A stretch of 64,000 bases of DNA from Pseudomonadota bacterium (GTDB lineage Bacteria; Desulfobacterota; Desulfovibrionia; Desulfovibrionales; Desulfovibrionaceae), in contig JAEZYD010000067.1 in NCBI GenBank assembly GCA_023419375.1, positions 62,001 through 126,000 on the forward strand, written 5' to 3'. The stretch's first letter is position 1. Each line of letters begins with the position of its first letter. The position numbers and the translations under genes were made by a program. Positions 51,645 through 59,724 of this stretch are shown here, in pieces. Under the pieces are notes generated by a model. It made no database searches. It had not been told where the DNA came from and saw only the letters and a list, made by a program, of their open reading frames with translations.

Positions 51645-52184
51645 TTACTCCTTTTCCTTCAGAGCCGCCCGGCAAATGGCGTCTATCAGCGTTTTCTTGT
51701 CGGAGGAGACAATCTGCCCGCGCGTGAGCGGAACCTGAAGGTCTCTGGCCAACTGCCGAAGTTTGTTTATGCTCATGCCCGAGAGCTTTTCCTTGCTCGG
51801 GGGCGCGGCCTGCGTGGCGGGCTTCGCCTTGTCGGCGGGGTCAGTCATGCTTGTCTGGCCTTCCTGTGCGGCCTCTGCCGGGGCCGCCGCCTCAATCTCA
51901 ATGCTGCGCGGTTGCAACAGCAAAATATGTTCAAGCTCCGCATCGGGGCGGGGGATGACATGCCGCGAAACGCACTCCGCGCCTTCAATGCGCGCAATGG
52001 AGGCCGCTGCTGCGTCCACGGAGGACTGCACGGCAGCCACTTCGCCCGCAATGGTGATGGTCACAAGCCCGCCGGAAGCAAGGGACTTTTCGAGCAGGCG
52101 CACGTCTGCCGCCTTGAGCATGGCGTCGGCAGCCTCAATGGCTCCTATCAAGCCCCTCGTTTCCACAAGTCCTAATGCCAGCAT
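51645..52184 (-). CDS. BMC-H shell protein with C-terminal Rho-N/SAP-like domain
   Basis: 179 residues. The first 90 form a BMC-H domain (LALGLVETRGLIGAIEAADAM, VTITIAGEVAAVQSSVDAA). An Ala/Pro-rich linker follows, then about 45 residues (MSINKLRQLARDLQVPLTRG, TLIDAICRAAL) that match the helical Rho N-terminal/SAP pattern known for nucleic-acid or protein binding. It is thus comparable to EutK and PduK, which also carry extra C-terminal domains. It lies between CutD and CutF. Confidence 0.88.
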   Translation of the reverse strand: MLALGLVETRGLIGAIEAADAMLKAADVRLLEKSLASGGLVTITIAGEVAAVQSSVDAAAASIARIEGAECVSRHVIPRPDAELEHILLLQPRSIEIEAAAPAEAAQEGQTSMTDPADKAKPATQAAPPSKEKLSGMSINKLRQLARDLQVPLTRGQIVSSDKKTLIDAICRAALKEKE

Positions 52185-52241
52185 GCTTTTTCTCCTTCAC
52201 TGCGCAAGGGCGCGGCGCGGGTTTGTCTAAATCTGTCTGCT

Positions 52242-53174
52242 CTAATGCCTGATGGTCTTCACATCGAGGTCATAGCCACGCAAAATGCTTTCCATGGTCG
52301 CCATATCCCGGTCATCAAGCACAGGGTTGTCCTTGATGGGATATTCCATGTCGAGCTGGGCGTACTTGCCGACGCCCATTTTGTGGTAGGGGAGCAGATC
52401 AACACCCTTCAGGTTTTTCATACCTTTGTAATTATACAGAAATTTTCCTACGGCGTGCATTTCTTCCGCATCGTCGTTGTATCCCTTCAGCAGGGGCATG
52501 CGGATACGCACGTTGCTGCCGTTTTCAAGCAGCCAGCTCAGGTTCGCCAGTATGGTCTCGTTGCGCACGCCCGTGAGGGCATAGTGCTTTTCCGGATTCA
52601 TGTGCTTGATGTCGAAGAGGAAGAGATCAACCACTTCGGCAAGCTGGCGCACCACTTCGGGGCGGGCATAGCCGCACGTTTCCATGGCGGTGTTGATGCC
52701 CCTGTGCTTGCAGGCCAGGAGCAGGTTTGCCACGGCTTCCGGCTGGAGCATGGGTTCGCCGCCGCCAACGGTAACGCCCCCGCCGGAGCTCTGGTAAAAG
52801 GGCCAGTCCTGTTCCACCACTTCCAGCAGTTCAGAAATCCCTTTGCATTCGCCCGCGATGGCCAGCGCCCCCTGAGGGCAGGCCTTGACGCAGCGCCCGC
52901 AGGCGATGCAGTCAAGCTCCCTGTTGACGGTATGCTGCCCTTGCTCTCCTGCGAGCGCATGAATACCTGAGGGGCAGACGGGCACGCACGCGCCGCAGGA
53001 GATGCAAAGGTCTTTTTTGTACAGCACATCACAGCGCCGACGTTGGCTTTCGGGGTTTGAGCACCATTTGCAGCGAAGGGCGCAGCCCTTGAAGAAAACG
53101 ATGGTGCGGATGCCCGGACCGTCATACATATTGTATTTCTGTATGTTGAAAACGATGGCTTTTCTTTCGATCAC
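52242..53174 (-). CDS. cutD: Glycyl-radical-activating enzyme CutD
   Basis: 310 residues, GTG start at 53172-53174 behind GGGGAAG. The radical-SAM motif is CALRCKWC. Two extra [4Fe-4S] sets (CISCGACVPVC and CIACGRCVKAC) follow, as in GRE activases. GGGEPMLQPEAV and the AdoMet-binding segments complete it. It uses reduced ferredoxin and SAM to install the glycyl radical on CutC (G827 here). It is directly downstream of cutC. Confidence 0.95.
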   Translation of the reverse strand: MIERKAIVFNIQKYNMYDGPGIRTIVFFKGCALRCKWCSNPESQRRRCDVLYKKDLCISCGACVPVCPSGIHALAGEQGQHTVNRELDCIACGRCVKACPQGALAIAGECKGISELLEVVEQDWPFYQSSGGGVTVGGGEPMLQPEAVANLLLACKHRGINTAMETCGYARPEVVRQLAEVVDLFLFDIKHMNPEKHYALTGVRNETILANLSWLLENGSNVRIRMPLLKGYNDDAEEMHAVGKFLYNYKGMKNLKGVDLLPYHKMGVGKYAQLDMEYPIKDNPVLDDRDMATMESILRGYDLDVKTIRH

Positions 53175-53231
53175 GGTGCTTCCCCTGCCGTATGCCGTTA
53201 CGCTTGCGTGTTGCCGTCAGTACCGGGCGGC

Positions 53232-55790
53232 CTAGAAGTGGCGCAGCACGGTTCTGCTGATGATTTCGTCCTGAACGTCCTTGCACAGCTCGATGAAGAA
53301 GGCGCTGTAGCCAGCCACGCGCACAACCAGATCGCGGAAGTCCTTGGGGTTCTTCTGCGCGTCAAGCAGGGTCTGGTTATCCAGGTAGTTGAACTGCATT
53401 TCGCCGTTGCCCAGGATGCTGGCCGTGCGAATGAGGGTGATGACGCCCTGTTCGCCTTCGGGGGTATCCAGCAGACCGGACATGAGCTTGAAGTTGTGCA
53501 CCATGCCGATGTTCATGTTGTCGTTGGACATCTTGGACACGCTCTTGATGATGGCGGTGGGGCCTTTGACGTCCGCGCCCTGGGTGGGGCTGATGCCGTC
53601 GGAAAGGGGCTGCCATGCGCTGCGGCCGTTGGCGGATGCGCCAAGCAGCTGGCCGAAGGGCGTGTTGTTGGAGATGGACAGGGTGCCGTGGCTCAGAATG
53701 GAGTAGAGCGTGCGGTACTTGCGGTGCTCCTGCTCGGTGAACGACACGAGGTCTGCGGCGATGTCGTCGGCGTAGTCGTCGTCGTTGCCGTACTTGGGCG
53801 CGGCAAGGCAGTCGGCCAGCACGGCGTCGTAGCCCTTGAAGTCGGCCTTGAGGGCTTCGTTCATGTATTCGAGCGTGTACTTCTTGTCTTCGTACACAAG
53901 CTTCTTGATGGCGGCCATGGAGTCCACATAGGTGGCAAGACCGCTCCAGACCACGCCGGGGCCGAAGTTGTACATGGCGCCGCCGGAGGCCACGTCGCAG
54001 CCGTGTTCCATGCAGCCTTCGTACATGATGGACATGAGCGGCTTGGGCGCAAAGTCGCGGTGCACGCGCTGGGAAATGACCGTGGCAACGCTGGACCACT
54101 TGGTGATGTAGCGGATCTGCTCCTTCACCGCGGCCTCGAACTTTTCGTAGGTGTCAAACTGGCTCAGGTCGCCGGAGTCGGGGCAGACCTGCTTGCCGTA
54201 CCACAGCGGCACGCCGTGGTTGAGCACCAGTTCGATGCAGATGGGCCACTGGGTGTAGGCAGTGGAGGTCCACTGATAGAGGCGGCCCGATTTCTGCGGT
54301 TCCACGCAGCCCATGAGGCAGTAGTCGCGGGCGTCTTCGATGCTCACGCCCTTGGCCAGCATCATCTTGATGTGGGTGTCGTCAAAGTGCACGGCGGGGA
54401 AGCCCATGCCCGAGCGGATGACGGCCACGATTTTTTTGAGGTATTCCTGCGGCGAGGAATTGTGCACGCGGGTTGCCAGCGAGGGCTGGTAAATACGCAC
54501 GTGGCGCACGGCGTCCATGAGCAGGTAGGTCAGCTCGTTGGTGGCGTCGCGGCCTTCGCGGGTAACGCCGCCCACGCACATGTTCACAAAGGGCTGGTAC
54601 CCGGCAAAGAACTTGGAGCTGCCTTCGCTGGTGAGCCACATCATTTCAGACATCTTGATGAGCATGCAGCCAGCGAGATCAAAGGCTTCGCAGGGGGTCA
54701 TGCGGCCAGCTTCTATGTCGGCCTTGTAGAGGGGGTACATGTACTGGTCAACGCGGCCAATGGACATGCCTGTCTGGTTTTCTTCAACCACCAGCAGTGA
54801 TTCCACGGTCCACACGGCCTGAATGGCTTCCCAGAAGGTGGTGGGAGCGTGGGCGGGAACGCGGGCGTTGACCTCGGAAATCTTGAGCAGCTCGGCCTTG
54901 CGCTTGGGATCGTGTTCTTTTTCCGCAAGCTGGGCGGCGTATTCCGACATGCGCTTGGCATAGCACATGACGCCTTCGGTGGTTTCGATAACCGACTTGT
55001 AGAAGTAGATTTTGTCGATATCTTCGGGATTGGCGTAATCCAGGTGGGTCAGGTGTTCCTGCGCTTCATGCTGAATGTCCAGCATGCCCTTTTTCATCAG
55101 GATGACGTCATAGCCGGGGTTGGAGTCCCCGCCGCCGTTGAGGGCGTGGTACGAGCAGTCGGACACGTAGGATTCGCCCGAAAGTTCCCACAGGCCAGCT
55201 TCGCGGTACTGGGCCTCGCAGTATTCGTCCACGGACTTGCCTTCCCAGTAGGGGAAGATTTCTTCGCGCAGAACCTTCTTGTCTTCTTCAGCAAGATGGA
55301 AGGGGTCCTGCGGGCGGGAGCCGATGGTGTCCAGCTCGTCGCGCAGCCAGCGCCAGGAAATATCGGGCGAGAACGCGCCAGCGCGCGGCGCGCCGTTGGG
55401 TGCGCCCACGATGAGTTCGTTATCCTGAATGACCAGGGGCGCGGTTTCGCAGCAGTAGCGGAAAGCCTTGGCGCGCAGCAGAATGCGCGGCATGCCGGGG
55501 TTTTCGCTGTCAATCTTGGTAATGGCGCGCGCACGGTGAATGGTGATGCGCGGCATCTGCAAAAGATAGTTGGTCTTGAGCTTGAGATGACGCTCGGTAG
55601 GGCCGTCAGGCACGTTGACGCCGTCAGACACGCCAGCCTTGGGGCCGGAATGCTGCGCGGGGGCAGTGGGCGTGAGGGTAACAGCCGAACCGGAAGACGT
55701 GGCAAATATCTTGCGCAGCGTTTCGCGCTCTTCGGGCGTCAGGCTTTTGGTGACTTCTGCTATCTTTTGAGTAAAATCATGAAGATCCAC
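53232..55790 (-). CDS. cutC: Choline trimethylamine-lyase CutC
   Basis: 852 residues, GTG start at 55788-55790 behind GGAGGAA. Numbering is the D. alaskensis CutC scheme plus six. The active-site set is complete: Y214, D222 (in GGGDSNPGYD), F395, C495 and E497 (CLMGCVEPQ), and glycyl-radical G827 in RVAGYSAFF. The N-terminus (MDLHDFTQKIAEVTKSLT) is an amphipathic extension that suits targeting into the compartment. It cleaves choline to trimethylamine and acetaldehyde inside the shell. The Asp/Glu/Tyr set separates it from glycerol dehydratase, isethionate lyase and pyruvate formate-lyase. Confidence 0.97.
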   Translation of the reverse strand: MDLHDFTQKIAEVTKSLTPEERETLRKIFATSSGSAVTLTPTAPAQHSGPKAGVSDGVNVPDGPTERHLKLKTNYLLQMPRITIHRARAITKIDSENPGMPRILLRAKAFRYCCETAPLVIQDNELIVGAPNGAPRAGAFSPDISWRWLRDELDTIGSRPQDPFHLAEEDKKVLREEIFPYWEGKSVDEYCEAQYREAGLWELSGESYVSDCSYHALNGGGDSNPGYDVILMKKGMLDIQHEAQEHLTHLDYANPEDIDKIYFYKSVIETTEGVMCYAKRMSEYAAQLAEKEHDPKRKAELLKISEVNARVPAHAPTTFWEAIQAVWTVESLLVVEENQTGMSIGRVDQYMYPLYKADIEAGRMTPCEAFDLAGCMLIKMSEMMWLTSEGSSKFFAGYQPFVNMCVGGVTREGRDATNELTYLLMDAVRHVRIYQPSLATRVHNSSPQEYLKKIVAVIRSGMGFPAVHFDDTHIKMMLAKGVSIEDARDYCLMGCVEPQKSGRLYQWTSTAYTQWPICIELVLNHGVPLWYGKQVCPDSGDLSQFDTYEKFEAAVKEQIRYITKWSSVATVISQRVHRDFAPKPLMSIMYEGCMEHGCDVASGGAMYNFGPGVVWSGLATYVDSMAAIKKLVYEDKKYTLEYMNEALKADFKGYDAVLADCLAAPKYGNDDDYADDIAADLVSFTEQEHRKYRTLYSILSHGTLSISNNTPFGQLLGASANGRSAWQPLSDGISPTQGADVKGPTAIIKSVSKMSNDNMNIGMVHNFKLMSGLLDTPEGEQGVITLIRTASILGNGEMQFNYLDNQTLLDAQKNPKDFRDLVVRVAGYSAFFIELCKDVQDEIISRTVLRHF

Positions 55791-55848
55791 GTTGATTCCT
55801 CCATGGGTTGCGATGGCGGCTCCGGCTTTAACCGGGGCTTGTTCCGCA

Positions 55849-57300
55849 TCACCTGTTCAATTCATTGAGAGCCTTGCGCAAAACGCGCCGCAGTGCGTCT
55901 GAAACGGGGTCGGCATGGTCGCTCTGCTGTTCCCTGAACGAGAAACCGCGAACGCCGTAACCTACCTTGCGCCGATAAATGAGATTCATTGGTGAAATGT
56001 TGTCGGAGCTGAAGCCGTGCCCGGCCAGACCGCTGCCCTGCGTCATGGAAGGGAAAAGGTCGGTGGTGAGGCCCATGCCGCCAAAAGCGGCGGGCGTGTT
56101 GACCAGCATGCGGGCCACGGGCTTTTTGAGCGCGAACTGCTGGATGATTTCTTCATCCTGACTGTGAATGGTCATGGTTTGGGCGTGACCCTCGCGCAGC
56201 AGAAGTTCGAGGCATTTTTCGCAGGCATGCCGCCAGTCCGGTTCAACATAATAGGCAAGCACAGGGGCCAGCAGTTCCCTGATAAAGGGATCGGCGGGGT
56301 CCACGTAGCGGCGTTCGACCAGCAGCACGCGCGTGCCCTGCGGCACGGCAATGCCCGCCTTTTCGGCCAGCACTGTTGCCGATTGCCCCAGCATGGCGCG
56401 GTTGCGGCGGCCATTGGAGTGAAACATGGTTTCGCTCAGGGCCTGGGCCTGCGCCTCGTTGATAAAACAGGCCCCGCCCGCCTCAAATGCCCGGCGCGCC
56501 TGCGGCTCGATCTTGCCGTCCACAATGACGCACTGCTCGGCAGAGGGGGCCAGACCGTTGTCAAAGCTCTTGCTGGCAAGGATGTCGTCCACGGCCTTGC
56601 AAATGTCGGCAGTGGCTTCAATAAAGGCCGGGCCGTTGCCCATGCCGCCGTAGATGAAGGGCTTGCCGCTGTGGCGCGCCGCCTCAAGCATGCTGTCCCT
56701 GCCGGTTACCAGAACCAGAGCCACAAGACGGTGGCGCATGAGTTCTTCAATGCCGCTGTCGGCGACCATGGTCAGGCAGGTTACAGAACCCTCGGGCAGG
56801 CCGTGGGCCTGACCGGCGGCAGACATGGCCGCCACCACGCGGCTGGTGCATTCCACGGCGTGCTGGTGGGGGCAAACCACAATGGAATTGCCCGCCTTGA
56901 CCGCCGCAAGCACGTTGCAGATAGTGGTGGAAACCGGGTTGGTGCAGGGGCTGAGGGCGGCTATAACGCCCACGGGCACACCCACTTCAAACACGTTTTG
57001 CGCGGCATCGACGCTCTGGGGCAGCCTGCCCACGCAGCGCATGCCACGCACGCTCTGGATGACGCGGCGGCAGGCAAAAAGGTTTTTGGCCATTTTGTCC
57101 TGCCACACGCCGCATCCGGTTTCTTCGTGGCTCATGACGGCAAGCGACTGGGCCTCAGCGGCGGCGGCTTCAGCCATGGCTTCCACCACCGTGTCCAGTG
57201 ATTCCTGAGGCATGGCGGAAAGCCGCGTCTGAGCGTCAGCCGCGTTTTCAGCAAGGATGCGAGCCTGCTGGATGGAAATAAGATCCTTGTCGCCGATCAT
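55849..57300 (-). CDS. Aldehyde dehydrogenase homologue lacking the catalytic cysteine
   Basis: 483 residues with the same fold as CutF (GVIAALSPCTNPVSTTICNVL, GMGNGPAFIEATADICKAV). At the catalytic position it reads FDNGLAPSAEQ where CutF has FDNGTICASEQ, so Cys247 is replaced by Pro252. It cannot form the thiohemiacetal. The C-terminus (DPVSDALRRVLRKALNEL) is an amphipathic encapsulation-like helix. It lies directly upstream of cutC, 58 bp before it. Possibly a structural or regulatory pseudo-enzyme, a scaffold, or a partner in a hetero-oligomer with CutF. Confidence 0.88.
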   Translation of the reverse strand: MIGDKDLISIQQARILAENAADAQTRLSAMPQESLDTVVEAMAEAAAAEAQSLAVMSHEETGCGVWQDKMAKNLFACRRVIQSVRGMRCVGRLPQSVDAAQNVFEVGVPVGVIAALSPCTNPVSTTICNVLAAVKAGNSIVVCPHQHAVECTSRVVAAMSAAGQAHGLPEGSVTCLTMVADSGIEELMRHRLVALVLVTGRDSMLEAARHSGKPFIYGGMGNGPAFIEATADICKAVDDILASKSFDNGLAPSAEQCVIVDGKIEPQARRAFEAGGACFINEAQAQALSETMFHSNGRRNRAMLGQSATVLAEKAGIAVPQGTRVLLVERRYVDPADPFIRELLAPVLAYYVEPDWRHACEKCLELLLREGHAQTMTIHSQDEEIIQQFALKKPVARMLVNTPAAFGGMGLTTDLFPSMTQGSGLAGHGFSSDNISPMNLIYRRKVGYGVRGFSFREQQSDHADPVSDALRRVLRKALNELNR

Positions 57301-57320
57301 GTTTCCTCCGATGAACCCGG

Positions 57321-57917
57321 TCAGCTCAGGGCGTAGCGCCTTACAAGCCGGACAAGACGACGGTGGGGCGTGGGGATCACAGCGGAGCTGTAAACAGTAG
57401 CGCCCATATTGTTCACGGCCTTGATGCCGGCGGCCACGGCGGCCTGCACAGCGGCCACATCACCCTGCACAAGGGCGGAGCAGTAACCGGAGGCCACGTT
57501 TTCGTAGCCGATCAGTTCCACGTCGGCGGCCTTGATCATGGCGTCCGCGCCTTCCATAAGAAAGACGATGCCAAAGGTTTCAATCATACCCAGGGCGCGC
57601 AGGCCGGGGTCGTCTTCCTGTATTTCGTCCAGCGTATGCGCACGGACGATGCCGCTCATGCCGCGCGCGGGGCGGGGCATGACGTTGGTGGCCGTAAGCT
57701 TGCCCACAGAGGCGGCAGCAGCGGCGCCAGCGTCAACAGAGGCCTTAACTGCGGCCACATCGCCCCGAACCATGATGGTAACGAGCGTGGAGCCAACGTT
57801 TTCGTAGCCGACAAGATCGACATCTGCGGCTTTGAGCATGCTGTCCGCGCCGTAAATGGACGGAACCATGCCAAGAGTTTCAATCAGGCCAAGGGCTTCT
57901 TCACCTGTATACTGCAT
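57321..57917 (-). CDS. Tandem-BMC trimeric shell protein (first gene of the cut operon)
   Basis: 198 residues from the ATG at 57915-57917 with GAGGTGAG five bases upstream; a GTG at 57926 is inside that ribosome site. Two BMC domains: EEALGLIETLGMVPSIYGADSM and LRALGMIETFGIVFLMEGADAM. GYENVGSTL and GYENVASGY form the pore loops, with no cysteine at the PduT cluster position. The linker between domains is long (RPARGMSGIVRAHTLDEIQE). As a trimer it would make a gated, larger pore. Confidence 0.93.
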   Translation of the reverse strand: MQYTGEEALGLIETLGMVPSIYGADSMLKAADVDLVGYENVGSTLVTIMVRGDVAAVKASVDAGAAAAASVGKLTATNVMPRPARGMSGIVRAHTLDEIQEDDPGLRALGMIETFGIVFLMEGADAMIKAADVELIGYENVASGYCSALVQGDVAAVQAAVAAGIKAVNNMGATVYSSAVIPTPHRRLVRLVRRYALS

Positions 57918-58525
57918 ACAACTCACCTCGTGGGGACCCGTGTTCGTGTCCGGGCATAGCCGGGCGGAGCAAATCTCCTAGTTCCTTTCTAGCCGTTCCC
58001 CTATAGGGAAAAGTCAAGCCATATCCCGATTTTTTTCGTCTTGTGTGTGAAATTTGTTGCAGCCCTTGCGGTGTGCGGATTTTTGCCCCTTACATGGCTG
58101 TTTTTTGATTTTTCCGCCTGCTGAGCGGCTATGCGAGCACGTGGCGACTGCGGAGCGCGCTGGGGGATCTGCGCCATTTTTGCGTTTAATTACGGGCCTG
58201 TCGCAAAAATGTCTGCATTTTGCGGCCAAGGGCGGAGACCTTCCCTAAAACTGGAACCTTGGGCCAGATTTGGGGGAAGCCATGCGCAAACAGATGGTTC
58301 AGATGGCATGAGCGACTTACGGGTGGGTGCAATGAGAGGGAGAGGCTTTTCGGCTATTACAGGCATTTGGGGGCAGGGGAGGACAAAGAATGAAGACAGT
58401 GTGAGCGGGGGCAGGGCGGGGAGACATTGCCCCCGGTGAATCTCGTGGAAAATTCCAGCAGGGATTGTAGTTGCGGGAATAGTGCGGGTATCCGGTCTGG
58501 GATCAGCAATTGGTCTGCCCGCTGA
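57918..58525. other. 608-bp gap between the cut operon and the tolR/exbD-like gene
   Basis: No CDS is supported. It contains the cut promoter candidate near 58000 and a hairpin GGGGGCA/TGCCCCC at about 58407-58434, downstream of the minus-strand exbD/tolR-like gene. That hairpin lacks a T-run. A choline-sensing regulator is not present here. Confidence 0.4.
57988..58017 (-). promoter_or_regulatory. Candidate cut operon promoter with palindromic operator
   Basis: Minus-strand -35 TTGACT (58012-58017 complement) followed by the dyad TTCCCCTATAGGGAA (57996-58010), which fills the spacer. The -10 at 57988-57994 is poor (GCTAGA-like), suggesting activator or de-repression control. It lies about 75-100 bp upstream of the first cut gene. 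Confidence 0.5.
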
Positions 58526-58957
58526 TCATTTGCCTTTATCTTCAGTACCATCATCCGGCACGGAGGTGGTCACAAGGCCCACGTCCTTGATGCCAGCGCC
58601 GCGCACCCTGTCCATTACGCTCATAACCATGCCGTAGGGAACATCCTTGTCGGCCCGCACAAAGAGCTGCCGACCGCTGTCCTTTACCCGCGCGCCCAGA
58701 TCATCCGGCAGATTGTCCATGTTTGTTTCCTGCTCGTTGAGAAACAGCGCGCCGCCATTTTTGACCGTCAGGATAACGTGGTCGTCATCCGTGGGCAGCA
58801 CTTCGGATGTCTCCACCCTGGGCAGGGCCACATCAAGCCCTTCGGTCATCATGGGGGCAGTGACCATAAAGATGATCAGCAAGACCAGCATCACGTCCAC
58901 AAAGGGCGTGACGTTGATATCGGCAACAAAATCGTCGTCAGCGGAAGGTTCGGCCAT
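58526..58957 (-). CDS. TolR/ExbD-family biopolymer transport protein
   Basis: 143 residues. One N-terminal helix with the family aspartate (INVTPFVDVMLVLLIIFMV, D at position 21) and a periplasmic domain (MTEGLDVALPRVETSEVLPT, LFVRADKDVPYGMVMSVMD). It couples the proton gradient with TolQ/ExbB to TolA or TonB. The stop is 2 bp from the TolQ gene, but no tolA, tonB, tolB or pal follows; the cut locus lies beyond instead. The C-terminus is charged (VPDDGTEDKGK). Confidence 0.93.
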   Translation of the reverse strand: MAEPSADDDFVADINVTPFVDVMLVLLIIFMVTAPMMTEGLDVALPRVETSEVLPTDDDHVILTVKNGGALFLNEQETNMDNLPDDLGARVKDSGRQLFVRADKDVPYGMVMSVMDRVRGAGIKDVGLVTTSVPDDGTEDKGK

Positions 58958-58959
58958 GA

Positions 58960-59649
58960 CTAGCGCTCCTCTGAAAAGGCTATTCCGTCAGCGTGTTGCG
59001 GGGCTTCGTGTTGCAGGCGGTTGAGCATCTGGCCTGCAAAGTTGATGCATACGCCCTCGATGTGGGCCAGTTTGGCGCGAAACACGTTGTAACCACACAC
59101 GGCGGGTATGGCCACAAACAGGCCGACAGCGGTGGCGATGAGCGCTTCGGCAATGCCGGGCGCGACCGTTGCCAGCGAAACGCTCTTCATCTGGGCAATG
59201 GCGGTGAAGGAATGCATGATGCCCCACACCGTGCCGAACAGGCCGATAAAGGGGGCGGTGTTGGCCGCGGTGGCAAGCAGGGCCAGGGATGATTTGAGAA
59301 CGGCGATTTCTTCCGCTACGGCAAAGTGCAGGGCCCTGCGTACATTGTCGTTCAAAAGGCGGTCAACATCGCCCGTGCGGGAGATACGGTTGAATTCGCG
59401 GATGGCGCGGCGCGCAATGCCAAAAAGGGGAGACTGCCTGTCTGTTGCCAGCATCGGCAGCGCCCGGTTCAGCTCCCCGGCCTCGTCAAACGCTGCCAGC
59501 CCCGCCTGCGTGCGCTGTTGGGCTGTGCGCAGCAACAGCCATTTGCTGCACATATAGGCCCAGCTTGCTACAGACATGCACAAGAGCAGCGCCAGCACGC
59601 ACTTGGAAACAAATGTCGCCTGCAACACCGCCTGAATCATGGAATCCAT
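58960..59649 (-). CDS. TolQ/ExbB-family proton channel protein
   Basis: 229 residues from the ATG at 59647-59649, preceded by a run of G in the mRNA sense. Three membrane helices: one near the N-terminus and a pair in the MotA_ExbB region (AATAANTAPFIGLFGTVWGIMHSF, and the last helix ATAVGLFVAIPAVCGYNVF). Forms the proton-driven motor with the downstream TolR/ExbD. Its upstream side abuts a truncated phage gene, so its natural promoter may be changed. Confidence 0.93.
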   Translation of the reverse strand: MDSMIQAVLQATFVSKCVLALLLCMSVASWAYMCSKWLLLRTAQQRTQAGLAAFDEAGELNRALPMLATDRQSPLFGIARRAIREFNRISRTGDVDRLLNDNVRRALHFAVAEEIAVLKSSLALLATAANTAPFIGLFGTVWGIMHSFTAIAQMKSVSLATVAPGIAEALIATAVGLFVAIPAVCGYNVFRAKLAHIEGVCINFAGQMLNRLQHEAPQHADGIAFSEER

Positions 59650-59724
59650 TATACCCCCCCCAAAAAAAAGAATATGAAATTGAAATTCAAAACTATCGTG
59701 TGGTAGTACGCCCCGCAATCTTTG

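Noticed and set aside
53232..55790. Glycyl radical enzyme as isethionate lyase, glycerol dehydratase or pyruvate formate-lyase
   Set aside because: The Tyr/Asp/Phe/Cys/Glu active-site set and N-terminal extension match CutC with a constant offset of six residues, and the gene sits with CutD and an acetaldehyde dehydrogenase.
58407..58434. Rho-independent terminator after the tolR/exbD-like gene
   Set aside because: The GC stem is there but no T-run follows on the minus strand.
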